Source: Prunus persica
Taxonomy: Eukaryota; Streptophyta; Magnoliopsida; Rosales; Rosaceae
Assembly: GCF_000346465.2 (NCBI RefSeq)
Contig: NC_034015.1
Coordinates: forward strand, 8,291,371-8,355,370
Length of the DNA: 64,000 nt
Direction: 5' to 3'
The notes beneath the pieces are model-generated. The model had not been told where the DNA came from. It made no database searches and saw nothing but the letters and a program-made list of their open reading frames with translations. This document shows, one piece after another, positions 48,601 to 59,959 of the stretch. A program made the position numbers and the translations under genes. Position 1 is the stretch's first letter. Every line of letters starts with the position of its first letter.

Positions 48601-50501
48601 CGAGGAAGATGGAGATTTTGAATCCAGTTTGAATTTGAACACAATCCCAAACTGCACCTAAAAAGTTTTTGGTGATAACAACGATAAAGCCGAATGGAGA
48701 GAGGAGTGGCAATTTGAAGCGGTGCGTAGAAAAGGCTGGTGACGTGAGGCGTGTTCTCTTTTTATTTTCTTTTAATTTATTATTTATTTGTTTCTTTTTA
48801 ATGACGTGGAGCTTTTCCTAGATGTTAGATTTAGCCCGTAGAGAGAATGATCCCTGGGCTTTGATTAGGCCCGTCCAAATTTTGTTGATAAAGAAATATA
48901 TTAGTTTCGTCCAAATGTTGAAAAAAGATAAAGGGCCATTTCCATTGTGAATAAAACCATATTTTTTTATATTAGAATTAGTACATACTATAATTTCTCA
49001 CCTTTTTTTTTTATCGAAAAGAAGTAAATTTCATTAACCAGAAGCATTGGTTACAATAAGGTCATCAAGAATACAATTCATCAGCCACACATGGCCTTTT
49101 TTTTTTTTTTTTGGTTTCGTTGGAGCCAACTGGAAGCATTGATTCTTAGAGAGAGAGAGAGAGAGAGAGGAAAGATAGAGCTCCAAAATAACCCAACCAA
49201 AATGTGGGAAGCTCTCAGAAAGAGAGAAAGGATAAACCTACAAAACTGGGCAGCAAACACCCAAGCAAAAAACACCTGAAATCCGGAGAGCAGGAGAGGA
49301 GAAGGGGCAGTGACACATATTGTAATTAGGCGTCTAAAATTTTATGGCAGAGGAGGGGAAGGACATATTGCATTAAGTTTCATTGGCAGAGAAGGGGAAG
49401 GATACATTACTTTAATAGTGTGTTTACTAATCAGGAATTGAATTCCACCTATGAAGGATTCTTGCGTTTAGAAATTAAAAAGTAAGTGGAGTCCGCAAAT
49501 TTTGGAGTAATTGAATTCTTGGGTGGGAGGTGGTATTCTAATTCCTGGGGAACTAACCCATTAGGAATTCATCATTTTTACCTATTATATCCTCACATAA
49601 TTTTTAAAATTTCAAATTTGCCATTTACTTTAACCCAAGAATGAGGACATTTTAGTAATTAGTATCACTTATTCTCCAATTCCATATAGTTTAGTAAACA
49701 ACTTCAATATGAATTTGGAATCTAATTTTCCTCAATCCAACTCTTCCTCAATTTAATTCCTCCCAATCTAATTACGAATTATTAGTGCATCATGCATCAT
49801 GCATCATGTCTTAGTTCCAAATCATAGTGTACACGTATAGTTGAGTTGAAAGTGTTTAAACTTTATTTCTGTTATCTGCCAGAGTCTTGGTATAATGTGT
49901 TTTATGTTTGTGTATACATGCATTGACATACATTTGATTTCCAATGGTGGTATTGCGATAGTGTTTTTTATGTCTGAGATTACTCTTAACCACATGATGC
50001 CAAGCTTCTTTTTTTCGTTCTTTAAGCACTCATGTGAACACCCTCGGTTCAAGGGTTTGTGGTGTGTGACTCGGTAGTTTCCTTGATCGCATGCAGAAGG
50101 CTTGGCTAATCTCTAAGGTACAGATCTTATTATTGATCCATTTAAAAACTCCATTTTAAATTTTGTGGGGCTTAGATTGATTCTCTGGGCTCCAACCTCC
50201 AGTTAAAACACTTGGTTTGTATATATATGTATATATGGAAGTGTATTAAGTATTAAGGAACAAATTTGTGCAAAAGGCTTCTATTGGTAATGAATTATTA
50301 GTGAACACAACCAACCAGTTCTAAATTAGAAAATTAGCTCTCTAAAAGTTGATAAATTGCATCCCAATACTTCATAAATCCCATCAACTTGATGGTGTGG
50401 TATATCTCCAGAAACAAACCCAAAGATCCATCTTCCTTGAGCCTTCAATCCCACTCCACCCTGGCTTTTTTTCTTACCTCTCCCCTTGGCTTTTTTTCCT
50501 T
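48601..50501. other. intergenic
   Basis: No gene recognised. 49395-49790 is a probable old MITE (gtgtgtttactaatcaggaatt at one end, inverse-like tatagtttagtaaacaac inside the other). A short GA run at 49149-49169 and a three-fold gcatcat repeat near 49787-49807 are present. The 3' UTR of the PPR gene probably lies just before 50502. Confidence 0.4.
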
Positions 50502-52709
50502 TCAGCTAAATCCCTGTGCCATCCTACTTAAATATTCCAACACTTCATAAACTGCTTCCATTTGATGGTGTGATCTATCCCCAGAAACAAACCCATAAAT
50601 CCTTCCTTCTTCAGCCTCAATGCAGCTCCACCCCGGCTTCTTCTTTAGATCCCTCTCCTTCATAACTCTCCTTATCTCTTCTACTTCATCCCACTCTCCA
50701 ACACTAGCTTGTGCATTACTCAATAGAGTATAATACCCGACATTATCAGGTTCTAGTTCCAACAGCCTCTGAGCTGCAAATTCCCCCACATCTCTACGAC
50801 CGTAAATTCTAGACCCTGAAAGAAGAGCACCCCAAATCCTACTGTCTGGAAAAATAACCATTTTCATAATGACCACTAAGGCCTCTTTGAGCTTCCCGGA
50901 TCGACCCAAGAGATCAACAATGCTTGTGTAATGGTCTAGGTCAGGTTCGATACCAAACTTCCATTTCATGGAGCAGAAAGCTTCACAACCTTCGGTCACA
51001 AGGCCGGAGTGGCTACAAGCAGATAATAAGCTTAATAACGTGACACTATTTGGTTTTGTTCCTTCTCTTATCATTAGATCAAACAGTTTCAAGGCTTCCA
51101 AACCAAGTCCATGGCTCCCATACCCCTCGATCATTGATGTCCATGCCACTATATCTCTGATCAACATTCTACTAAAACAGACTCTAGCCATAGATATGCT
51201 ACCGCATCTTACGTACATGTTTATTAGGGAGGTTTCAAGATGAGTATTGCACTTCTTAACTTCACAAAAAGATTTCCTTATTATGCAACCATGAATTCCT
51301 TTTCCTAACTTGAGAGCCCCTATGTTTGCAAATGCATCAACTAGGCTTCTTAGTATCTCAGCCCCGGGTTCAACACCTTCAGCTTGCATTCGGCCGAACA
51401 ACCCAACAGCCTCATTGAAATAACCATTTAGAATAAAGCCAAACATCATTGCACCCCAAGTAATGCTGTTTCTATGAGGGATTTCTCTAAACAGTTTATC
51501 TGAGTTTCCCAATTCCCCGCACTTGGCATAGAAGTCCAACAAAGATGTTTGCAAGACGTCGTCGCAAAGCCCACTTTTTGTTGCCAAGCAATGCAAGCTT
51601 TCACCTTGGGAAAGAATCCCATGTTTGGTTACTGCTGATATAACCAACGTCAATGTCTCATTGCTGGGTGCTACTTCACCCTGCATTTCATGAAACAAGT
51701 CTCTTACCTTTACAACATCCCCTCTCCAAGAATAAAAGGAAATACGAATATTCCAGGAAACAACATCCCTTCTATCAAGTTCGCCGAAAAAATCTTCGAC
51801 TTGGTCAACGGTACCTAATTTAGCATACATTTTGAAAATTGAGTTCTGTACAGACCCATCATTTAGTAAACCACTCTTAATCCCATAACCATGAAGTGGT
51901 TCCCCATAAACTGAAATTTCAATGTCACAACAGCCTTGCAACATGACCAGCATTGTCACGGCATTTGGTTCCAACTCCCTCCTCATTTCACTGAACAAAC
52001 TAAACCCACAGGCAACGTTTCCTTCAGAAACATAGCCGGAAATCATCGATGTCCAAGTAACCAAATCTCTCTGACGCATCTCATCAAACAGCTTACGAGC
52101 ATAATCAAGTCTTCCGCATTTCACATACGCATCAATCATTGTATTGCCAACATATACATCCATTCCAAAACCCATCTGAATTGCCACACAATGAACCATT
52201 CCTGAATATGTAGCATCACTCCCAAGCAACAAAACCGCCCTGTTTACAATCGGAAACGTGAAGCAATCATGTGAAACACCCAATTCAAGCATCTTTTTGT
52301 ACAGCAACAGAGCCGAACCAAGCAGACCCGAGTCGACATGAGACTTTATGATCAAGTTCGACAACATGGTATTTGGTTCTTGGATTGATCTGAAAACCAA
52401 AGCAGCGCTCTCGACACCATTGAACCGAGAATACAAAGTGATCAACTTTGACAGAAGGGAAGGGGGTTTGAACCCAGTTGAGACTAGGATACGAGCATGG
52501 AATTGTCTCAGGGTCTGAAGGTCCTTGCATGAATGCAGCACCGAACCTGAAGAAAAAGAAGAATAAATTGAAAGAGAAGGTGCGAGGTGGTGATAGGGAT
52601 GTTTCAGGTGATGGGTGTGAAATAGAAGAGGAAGTTTTGAGGTTGGAGAGAAGAAGTGGAGACGTTGAAAAACATGGAAATGGGATGAAATCTTGAAAGC
52701 TAAGGACAA
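50502..52709 (-). CDS. PLS-class pentatricopeptide repeat protein (E/E+ type), single exon
   Basis: An intronless frame of 735 codons with PPR units from about residue 85 to 640 (for example GNTMIDAYVKCGRLDYARKL near 188-207 and DIVAWTSMIEGYGSHGLGLE further on). An E domain follows (PDSRIWGALLSGSRIYGRRD) and an E+-like end (IYGFVSGDRSHHQMEAVYEV). No DYW deaminase domain is present. Such proteins bind organellar RNA and usually act in C-to-U editing, recruiting a DYW partner. The Ser/His/Phe/basic-rich first 60 residues look like a mitochondrial or plastid presequence. Oddity: codon 52709 is TTG, there is a stop at 52746-52748, and no in-frame ATG occurs before 52367 (residue 115). The true start is therefore unsettled: non-AUG, upstream exon, lost ATG or sequence error. 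Confidence 0.85.
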   Translation of the reverse strand: MSLAFKISSHFHVFQRLHFFSPTSKLPLLFHTHHLKHPYHHLAPSLSIYSSFSSGSVLHSCKDLQTLRQFHARILVSTGFKPPSLLSKLITLYSRFNGVESAALVFRSIQEPNTMLSNLIIKSHVDSGLLGSALLLYKKMLELGVSHDCFTFPIVNRAVLLLGSDATYSGMVHCVAIQMGFGMDVYVGNTMIDAYVKCGRLDYARKLFDEMRQRDLVTWTSMISGYVSEGNVACGFSLFSEMRRELEPNAVTMLVMLQGCCDIEISVYGEPLHGYGIKSGLLNDGSVQNSIFKMYAKLGTVDQVEDFFGELDRRDVVSWNIRISFYSWRGDVVKVRDLFHEMQGEVAPSNETLTLVISAVTKHGILSQGESLHCLATKSGLCDDVLQTSLLDFYAKCGELGNSDKLFREIPHRNSITWGAMMFGFILNGYFNEAVGLFGRMQAEGVEPGAEILRSLVDAFANIGALKLGKGIHGCIIRKSFCEVKKCNTHLETSLINMYVRCGSISMARVCFSRMLIRDIVAWTSMIEGYGSHGLGLEALKLFDLMIREGTKPNSVTLLSLLSACSHSGLVTEGCEAFCSMKWKFGIEPDLDHYTSIVDLLGRSGKLKEALVVIMKMVIFPDSRIWGALLSGSRIYGRRDVGEFAAQRLLELEPDNVGYYTLLSNAQASVGEWDEVEEIRRVMKERDLKKKPGWSCIEAEEGRIYGFVSGDRSHHQMEAVYEVLEYLSRMAQGFS

Positions 52710-52842
52710 GGACTTGCAATAAAAGTGTGCAATTCTTGGGAGTGTTTAAAGTACAAAGATTTGTGATCTCAGTCTGGTCCAGAACGAACACCAGTGCAAT
52801 GAAAACGAAATGTATAATAATAATAAGTTCGGAGTGCTAATT

Positions 52843-52885
52843 GTCCCACATCGACCAAACACCGAACATGGGAAAGGTTTATATA
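52843..52885 (+). promoter_or_regulatory. plant snRNA-type promoter: USE and TATA box
   Basis: GTCCCACATCG at 52843-52853 is a perfect plant upstream sequence element (RTCCCACATCG). TTTATATA lies at 52878-52885, 24 bp away, the spacing typical of Pol III-transcribed plant snRNA genes (Pol II ones have about ten more). It directly precedes the U3 RNA. Confidence 0.92.
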
Positions 52886-52907
52886 GTTGAACATGTGACA
52901 CAAGAGC

Positions 52908-53117
52908 ACGACCTTACTTGGACAGGATCTGTTCTATAGGATCGTACCTCTGTATCCTTGATTTCTAAGGAGACAGGAATCCCAACCTGGTGGATGAATC
53001 ATGACCGTGCGATCAGAGCGTGATTAACAGCTTCTGATTCTTCGGAATCATTAAGCAGTAGAGGATCGTTCTCAGCTGGGTGACTGGCTGGGGTGGTCGC
53101 ACGGTTGTCTGACAGGT
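52908..53117 (+). ncRNA. U3: U3 small nucleolar RNA
   Basis: Starts ACGACCTTACTTGGACAGG, the plant U3 5' end, about 23 bp after the TATA box. It contains GATCTGTTCTATAGGATCG and the TACCTCTGT segment of the 5' domain, then GGTGGATGAATCATGA (C/C'-type box), CAGAGCGTGAT (box B), and box D GTCTGA at 53107-53112 close to the 3' end. The length of about 210 nt fits. U3 guides early pre-rRNA cleavage in the nucleolar SSU processome. In plants U3 is made by Pol III, consistent with the promoter spacing and the T8 terminator. All boxes look intact, so the gene is probably functional. The exact 3' end is estimated. Confidence 0.92.
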
Positions 53118-53121
53118 TCCC

Positions 53122-53129
53122 TTTTTTTT
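53122..53129 (+). terminator. Pol III terminator (T8)
   Basis: Eight Ts a few bases after the U3 3' end, with a second T8 shortly after (near 53137-53144). Confidence 0.85.
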
Positions 53130-53194
53130 GTGTCAATTTTTTTTCCTTTTCGGTCGATTCTTTTGCCCAATTTTATTATTCGTCTTTGTTTGAA

Positions 53195-54255
53195 GGGTTA
53201 ATAACCTAAATGGTCTTTTAATTATTGCTTCAGTATCATTTTAGTCTAATAATTAAAATTTTCATTTTAAACTTTTTTATTTTGTATTAAGATTGTCCAT
53301 CTATCAAAGTCTGTGTATTATTCCGTTAAATCGAGGGACAAAATCATATTTTTAGGTGAGTTTCCTCCTCTTAAAAGGGTTATTGATCCTAATAATTCCC
53401 CAATTATTGCTCCAATATTATTTTAGTTCATTAACTAAAATTTTCCTTTGAACCGTCCCTTAATTCTTCTTTTTTTTTTGTATCAAGATGGTCCTATTGT
53501 TAAAGTCTGTCAATTTTATTGTTAAATTGAGGGGTAAAAATGTCTCTATTAATTAAAATAATAATATATAATTAAAAATTAAAGGAAGCTATTATAAAAC
53601 TTAGAAATTTTTTATAAATTGAATCTCACTAGCCACATGGCTTTTTTTTTCGTGAGACTGACCTAACAATTAATAATAAAATATTCTCTATTGTTTAAAT
53701 TAATTAAAATCACATAAATATAAAAATAAAATAACAAAATTTTTAAAAGAGTAAACAATGATTAAAAATTAAAGGAAACTATTATAAGAACTTGTACCTA
53801 ATTTTAAAATTGAATCTCACCACCAACCTGACTTTTTTTTTTTTGCTGATATAGACTTAAAAAGTAATAGGTTTTTTTAATCTATTGTTTAAATTAATTA
53901 AAAATTTTAAAATAAGATAAATACAAAAATAAATAACAATAAAATTGACGGACTTTGACGGTAAATCTTGATACAAATATATATATATGGAAGGATGGTT
54001 CAAATAAAAATTTTAGTTGATGGACCAAAATGATACTGGAGTAATAGTTGAGGAACCATTTCAGTCATTAACCCTTTTTTAAATAATATTTTACTTTTTT
54101 GCCCCTCAATTTAACGGAATATTTGACAGACTTTAACCGTAGAACCATCTTGATACAAAAAAAAGAGTTGAAGAATGGTTCAAATGAAAATTTTAGTTCG
54201 TTGACCAAAATGATATTAGAGCAATAGTTGGGGAACCATTTAGGTAATTAATCCA
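53195..54255. mobile_element. compound inverted-repeat MITE (Mutator-like)
   Basis: The ends gggttaataacctaaatgg and the inverse of ccatttaggtaattaatcca match with few changes and are flanked by tgtttgaa at 53187-53194 and 54256-54263. The left half holds two direct copies of the arm (53195-, 53380-), and the right half two inverted copies (ending near 54075 and 54255). Each copy has the word pattern 'attattgctccaatatcattttagt'. No coding capacity. Confidence 0.7.
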
Positions 54256-54263
54256 TGTTTGAA

Positions 54264-56113
54264 TTAGCAACCAAAACTTGGATAAACACATTTTTATTTG
54301 AGATATTTAGTTATATACTCATTCTTAGCCCTAATAATATAAATAAACCCTACACCATTTAATTTCTATAAACAAACCGAAAAAATAATAACTGGCCTTA
54401 TTGAATTTAATTTTAATTATTAAATTACTTTGATGTCCTTTTGAGTATTTTGGGTATTTTTATGAGATTTTGGGGTTGAGCTTGTTTTAAGAAATTGATG
54501 GTAGTTTTGTAATTTATAAGAAGTTAAAAGCCTCTTTGTTATGTTGTAAATGAGCCTTGAATGTGTTTCTAAAGTCCATTTCATATAAATTTTTTTCCCA
54601 ATTGACTGTAAAAACATTCTGGTCGTTTTCTCCCAAAATACTTTTACATCTACTCGGAAAATGAGAATCTTATCTCTCAATATTATTCCACCAGAGTGAA
54701 TGAAACTCAAACTATTCCTCAAGATAATAACTTAGCAAGCAACAAAGAATTGTTACCTCTTTGCTTCCATAAACAATCTAGAAACAAGGGATCCATCAGT
54801 CAGTAAAGATACAGACTCAATCCATCAGTCACAAGAATTGTTACCTCCCGGGGAAAATTATTATTTCGTAATTACCACACTAACTCTACAACCATCCATT
54901 TCTTTGTGTGTGATCTATTATCTCCTTCTGCAACCATCTTCAACATTATAATTTAAAGTATTATTGATATGACACCAGAAGTCCAGCTTTCTGCTAATCT
55001 GCCCTTCTGAGTTTCCATTTTCTGTTATGCATCTACAGAACAAAAATATCACAAAACAGGAGATATCCCTGCATCAAAACTCTCCAGCCATTTCCCACCT
55101 GGTGTTTGCTCCACAAACTTTTGAAATCCCCAACATGAAATTCAGAACTTGATTTTTGAAGGGCCTCTTACCCATCTAAGAAAACTACAAAGAACACCTC
55201 CATACAGCCCAATGTCAACGTATTCGTAAGCAAGAACCCTCTAGTCTCTACCAGTTGCAAAACCAGGAAAAAGTAGTTAACAAGTGACAAGTTACAAAAG
55301 TAAAAGGTAAGCAAGATGTCAAATATTTTACAAAAGCAAATCATAGATCAATACGTCCCAAAGCAAAAAGGGTAAATCATGACAGGACGAAGGGTGAACT
55401 TGAAGATCATACAAGATATACATATAGTTGTAGATCTGTAAAATAAATTGCACTATTCTTTTGACCAAAAATAGATTTATGCCTTCATAGCTTAGGCTAA
55501 CGGCATTATTGGTAACATCCAGCAAATTTATAAATCACATAACAAGATGCCAAAGCAAATTATACAGAGATCATAGGCTACGGGACAATTTGGCACACAT
55601 AAAGAGCAACTATAATACTACAATGAAAACAAAATAGCAAGAAACTGCTCCAGATTGAAGTCCCCAAGAATACTATTTGTGAACCCAACACAATTATGAA
55701 AACAAAATCTGGTTTCTATCATCACAAAACGAGATATAGGAGTATGCAAAATCTAAAATTTCAGAAGTAGGGAGATTTTTAGCAATTTGTTTCATCAGTT
55801 AAATTACCATCCAAACAGCCAGTGAGAAGTTTTCATTTACTAGGGCGAATTGTTTAGATAGCTGCAATCGCAACTTTTGAAAAATTTTACACTGGGTCAT
55901 CACTTGTAAAAATGATGATGTACTAATAACACATTTCCTGTTAAAATTACATGGGCAGCTGAAATTGCATTATACATCAATATAAAATGTAATGTACATC
56001 ACCCACCTGGCTTCAGCATATGCAACAATTCCCAAAATCTGCGTGGATCAGCAGCAGCCTCCAGAAGACAAGAACCTATGGTAAACAGATACTAAACCAG
56101 AGGAATGTAAAAC
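54264..56113. other. intergenic, 3' side of nMAT gene
   Basis: No gene recognised. The 3' UTR of the maturase gene probably lies in 55900-56113. The short frames are not supported. Confidence 0.5.
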
Positions 56114-58411
56114 TCAGCCTCCATCCACAAATGAAGTGCAATCAATGTCCTGAAAGGTGATTCTCCCTGTGTATAAGTCATGTATGTGATCAGGACAAAC
56201 AGGGAAGCATTTCAGATTGAGACTTTCATTAATTGCACCCATCCCAGGGACCCATTTCTTTTCATCCACAGGGTTCACATTCAAGCGATTTTGCAATAGT
56301 CGTACACGATAAACAACAGTATCAGTTTTGTCACAGAAATGAGCAACACAAGAATATGGAGGCTCATCAGAAGCTAATCTAATCAAAGCCAAAGAGAACG
56401 TCCCATCCACTGGTTTTGGATCAGAGAGATTTTTATCTCCCATCATTTTCACCTGCCTTTCTGTGGGGAAGTGCACTTCTTCATTTCCATTTATATCAAA
56501 GACTTTCAAATCTTTAGTAAAATGTTTCAGGGCTTCACGTTTGGTGGATTCATGCTTTTCTGCTAGAGTCAAGATACAAGAGAACCTCAAGTGATAAGTC
56601 ACAACAGTTTTGACCATCTTGAAGTTATGGCAGCAGCAATAAAATTCCAGCCATCTTCTCCCTATACCCGCATACCACTTAATGATATCAGTATCTTCAA
56701 GAGCAGTTAGTAAAGTAATTGGCCTGGGACGACCCATATGATTTGTAAAGCCAATCAACCTAACCATTTTTCTAATAAGTTCTATGGGTGCATCAGCTTT
56801 GACACAGAGCTTTGTCAAATCCTCAACTGTGCCCCTAGCATATTTCTTCTCCTCTTCATCTTTTATTCTCCTTTCTTCGTCCTCCAGTGCCCTTCTAGCT
56901 TTGACTGGATTTAAATGCTTGTCAACTTGCTCTTGGAACTTATCATAAGTATCAACAAGCTCTTGAGGCAGTTGATCTCTAATGTGCCTTAAAGAGAGAA
57001 AATTACCTGCCGATAGCTTACGGTACCAATCCCAACGCTCCTCCAAAGAGCCAAGGTACTCTTGCACCGTCTCATCAGCCCAGGTTCTGAAGATTTCTCT
57101 AACTTCATTCTTAATTTGATATTCAAATTTAAACCCATCACTTCTCTTTGACTTCTTATAAACATGGCTCATTATTTTCAATCCCAATTTCTTCCTATTC
57201 CTCTCTCTAGCATTTTTCAATTCCTGAGCTCTGACTTCCTTCTGTCTAATGTACTTTTTTCGTGCTCTCATAGCCTTTTCTGACATAGGAGGATTCAAAA
57301 CTGAAGGTTTTACTGCCTGTAATTCCATGCCCAAAAAAGCAATCTTCTCAGACACCGCACTATGAATAGCTGTTTTTATCCCATCCACCTTCAATTCCAG
57401 TATCCCCTCTAAGTGCTTCACAACCCAGTTCTTTAAATCCATTGTCAACATCTTAGACCCGGATGCTATCACTAATATTTCATCCAAGTACCTAACTGCA
57501 TATATCTTCACTGGCTTGTAAAACACACCATCCTTAGAAACAAGCTCATTTGAATCAAATTTGGGATGCTCCTGATTCTTCTTTAGACGCATTTCTTGAA
57601 TTTCTTTATCAAACCCATTGAAGTAAATATTTATCAAAATTGAACTCAGCCCACTTTCCTGAGGAAACCCTCTTCCAAAGAAGCAACTACCCAATTCAAT
57701 TCTCACCGCACCGCATTCAAACAACCTCTTTATAACATTAATCAAACTCTCATCCTCTATTTTCTCTTGCATAAACAAGCATAGCTTATTTACATGTTGT
57801 TGATCAAACTTTTCGCGGTTAAAGCTAACTGTAAACCACCAACTGGGGTTCTCTACAGAGTTCTTAAGGTACCTAATGGCCGTGTGCCTGCCCATATTAA
57901 CACGACCACCATAAGAAAACGTCACAAAGCGTTCATCATAAACAATTCCCAACACCATCCTAATAGCTTCAATCAAAACCTTCAATTTCAAGTTAGGTAA
58001 GACCAAAGACTCACCTCTATTTCTTTGGGCCGCCATTGTAACACTGCAAGCTCCAATATCGAACCGATTCTCGAAGAGCTCGCGACCCATTTCGTGGATT
58101 GAGAACCGCTTGGAGACCGAGTCGAGAAGAGACGGGCTGAGGCCATTTCCATTTGGGGCTTGTGGGGTGGTGAGGTTTTGGCAGGCGGCAAGGAGGACAG
58201 TGGGCAAAGCGACGACGTTTTGGAGGAGATTGGTGAACTTGCCATGCTTGTAATGGCTGAGAACTAAGGATTTGAGTTGGGATTCTAAAAGAGGCTCTGT
58301 AGAGTTTGCGTTTGGGTTTGGTGCTGAAGTTGAGAAGAGATTCAGAGGAATGCAGAGTGAAGGTTTGGGATGAAATGGAATGCGTATTGTTCTTCTGAGG
58401 TTTATGAGCAT
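56114..58411 (-). CDS. NMAT4: nuclear-encoded group II intron maturase, nMAT4-like, single exon
   Basis: 765 residues, ATG at 58411. The first 35 residues (LRRTIRIPF, FSTSA) look like a mitochondrial presequence. A reverse-transcriptase-like domain spans about 135-370, with GFPQESGLSSILINIYF (248-264) and the catalytic-loop position reading YLDE (308-311) where active enzymes have YADD. The X (maturase, RNA-binding) domain is at about 535-625 (MGRPRPITLL, RFSCILTLAEKHES). The C-terminus has an endonuclease-like remnant (CFPVCPDHIHDLYTGR, 735-750). nMATs help splice mitochondrial group II introns, in particular in nad transcripts. The presence of RT, X and C-terminal domains points to nMAT3/4, and I favour nMAT4. 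The lost YADD suggests a splicing-only role. Confidence 0.88.
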   Translation of the reverse strand: MLINLRRTIRIPFHPKPSLCIPLNLFSTSAPNPNANSTEPLLESQLKSLVLSHYKHGKFTNLLQNVVALPTVLLAACQNLTTPQAPNGNGLSPSLLDSVSKRFSIHEMGRELFENRFDIGACSVTMAAQRNRGESLVLPNLKLKVLIEAIRMVLGIVYDERFVTFSYGGRVNMGRHTAIRYLKNSVENPSWWFTVSFNREKFDQQHVNKLCLFMQEKIEDESLINVIKRLFECGAVRIELGSCFFGRGFPQESGLSSILINIYFNGFDKEIQEMRLKKNQEHPKFDSNELVSKDGVFYKPVKIYAVRYLDEILVIASGSKMLTMDLKNWVVKHLEGILELKVDGIKTAIHSAVSEKIAFLGMELQAVKPSVLNPPMSEKAMRARKKYIRQKEVRAQELKNARERNRKKLGLKIMSHVYKKSKRSDGFKFEYQIKNEVREIFRTWADETVQEYLGSLEERWDWYRKLSAGNFLSLRHIRDQLPQELVDTYDKFQEQVDKHLNPVKARRALEDEERRIKDEEEKKYARGTVEDLTKLCVKADAPIELIRKMVRLIGFTNHMGRPRPITLLTALEDTDIIKWYAGIGRRWLEFYCCCHNFKMVKTVVTYHLRFSCILTLAEKHESTKREALKHFTKDLKVFDINGNEEVHFPTERQVKMMGDKNLSDPKPVDGTFSLALIRLASDEPPYSCVAHFCDKTDTVVYRVRLLQNRLNVNPVDEKKWVPGMGAINESLNLKCFPVCPDHIHDLYTGRITFQDIDCTSFVDGG

Positions 58412-58703
58412 CGAAGCTAAACCTCCACTTCCAAATTGGCTTCAGAGCGAGTGTAAATTTCAGAGAGGAAAAGCTTTTATTTCTTTTTTGTAGAGAAAAT
58501 GGGTGGGACTGTGGGAGAGCACCGCAAGCTCGTTTTATGGGCCAATATAGTCTGCAATTGGTCTTACAAGGTTTTGAGGAGCTAAATGAGTGGGCCTCTA
58601 CAAACGATTATGAGTCATTGGGTGGGTTCACTTCGTGCTTATTATGTGAGGGTTCAATATCTACTTCAATTCGCTATCATTTGTTGCAGGGTTTTTTTAG
58701 GTT
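58412..58703 (-). promoter_or_regulatory. nMAT 5' flank
   Basis: Short upstream region of the maturase gene before the next transposon. No TATA box stands out. Confidence 0.3.
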
Positions 58704-59426
58704 TAATGGTTTTTGAATTTTGACTTGATTCGTATTTTGGTTTCTTAATTTTTAAAATCATTCAAGTGGTCCTTCAACTTCAGTTTCTTTAGGACAAATG
58801 GTCCTACAGTCAATTTTGTTAACTTTTTCTGTTAAATTTGAGCATGTGCATGGCACATGGTGTACTGTTAAGAGTTAAAATCGGAAATTGCTTCACTCCT
58901 TGAGTACATGGGCAATTCCTAGCGCACCTAAACCCCACACCACAAGCACAACCCCATCGTTGCAACTTAACTCTCCTCATCCATATATCTCCCACCTTCT
59001 TTGCGATGGCTTCTGCCCTTCACTTTATGTCTTATACTTGATTTTGTTGATAACAAAAAAATTGAATGTTTCATCATGGGGAAAGAGGGGTTGGGACAGG
59101 GTGGGATGGTGAGGGTGAGGGTGACGAAGGCTTGATGGTTGTTGTAGGTTGTGTGTGTTTAGGTGGGGTTGAGTTGGAGAGGTTGTGGCTACTGTGGTGA
59201 GGATAGGAGGAAGGTTTTTTTATTTTTTTTATTTTTTAGGTAAAATGAATATTCATATGGTGAAAATTAAAAGTAATACAAAAATATCATTTTACCCCTA
59301 CATTTAACAAAAAAAAAAGAAAAAAAGAAAACAAAATTGACGATATGACTATTTGTCCTAATACAGGAACTATTTTGAAAATTGAGAGACCAAAATACGA
59401 ACCGGGTCAAAGTTCATGGACCATTA
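58704..59426. mobile_element. long-TIR MITE, 723 bp
   Basis: The left arm taatggtttttgaattttgacttg...aggacaaatggtc matches the inverse of the right arm (59320-59426: ttgacgatatgactatttgtcc...ttcatggaccatta), about 110 bp each. The centre is non-coding and G-rich in part. The target duplication is not clear. Confidence 0.65.
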
Positions 59427-59959
59427 GACATTGTTTCATGTATTGAAAGTTTCCATTTCGACCAAAAAAAATAATTGACCAAACTAATTCAGTTCAATTG
59501 ATTCTTTTGAAACTAATCGATTTAATCTCAATTTAATCCAATTTTGATCGAATTCGGTGATTTGACGAATTGCATTGAATTTCTATATTCTAAAACGTAC
59601 ATGATTGGATTGAATTACTTATTTGCTTGTGAGAATCACATAAACTAGATGTCGTGTTGATATCTTCGTTTTGTATTGTTGAAGTTTATCAAATGAAGTT
59701 TATTTTTTATTTTATTTTTTAAAAAACTTTCTCTTAAATAAGAAGACACGTGTCAAATAAGTAACCTACGGACACAGAGGGTACAGTAATTTTGGTAACT
59801 AAAGATCCAAACTCACTTTCTTCCATAGAGTATCTACAATCATGCTGCCTCCAATTATATTCCTTAATTTAGGAGGTCATAAATGGTCGTCTCTATTTTT
59901 CAAGCCTTCAAATGTAAATTTTTCAATCCAACCTTATAGGAAAAAGCATGACAATGACA
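59427..59959. other. intergenic
   Basis: AT-rich; no gene or repeat structure recognised. Confidence 0.4.

Noticed and set aside
52285..52791. 168-residue minus-strand frame overlapping the PPR start
   Set aside because: Out of frame with the PPR repeats, starts with GTG, and has no family features.
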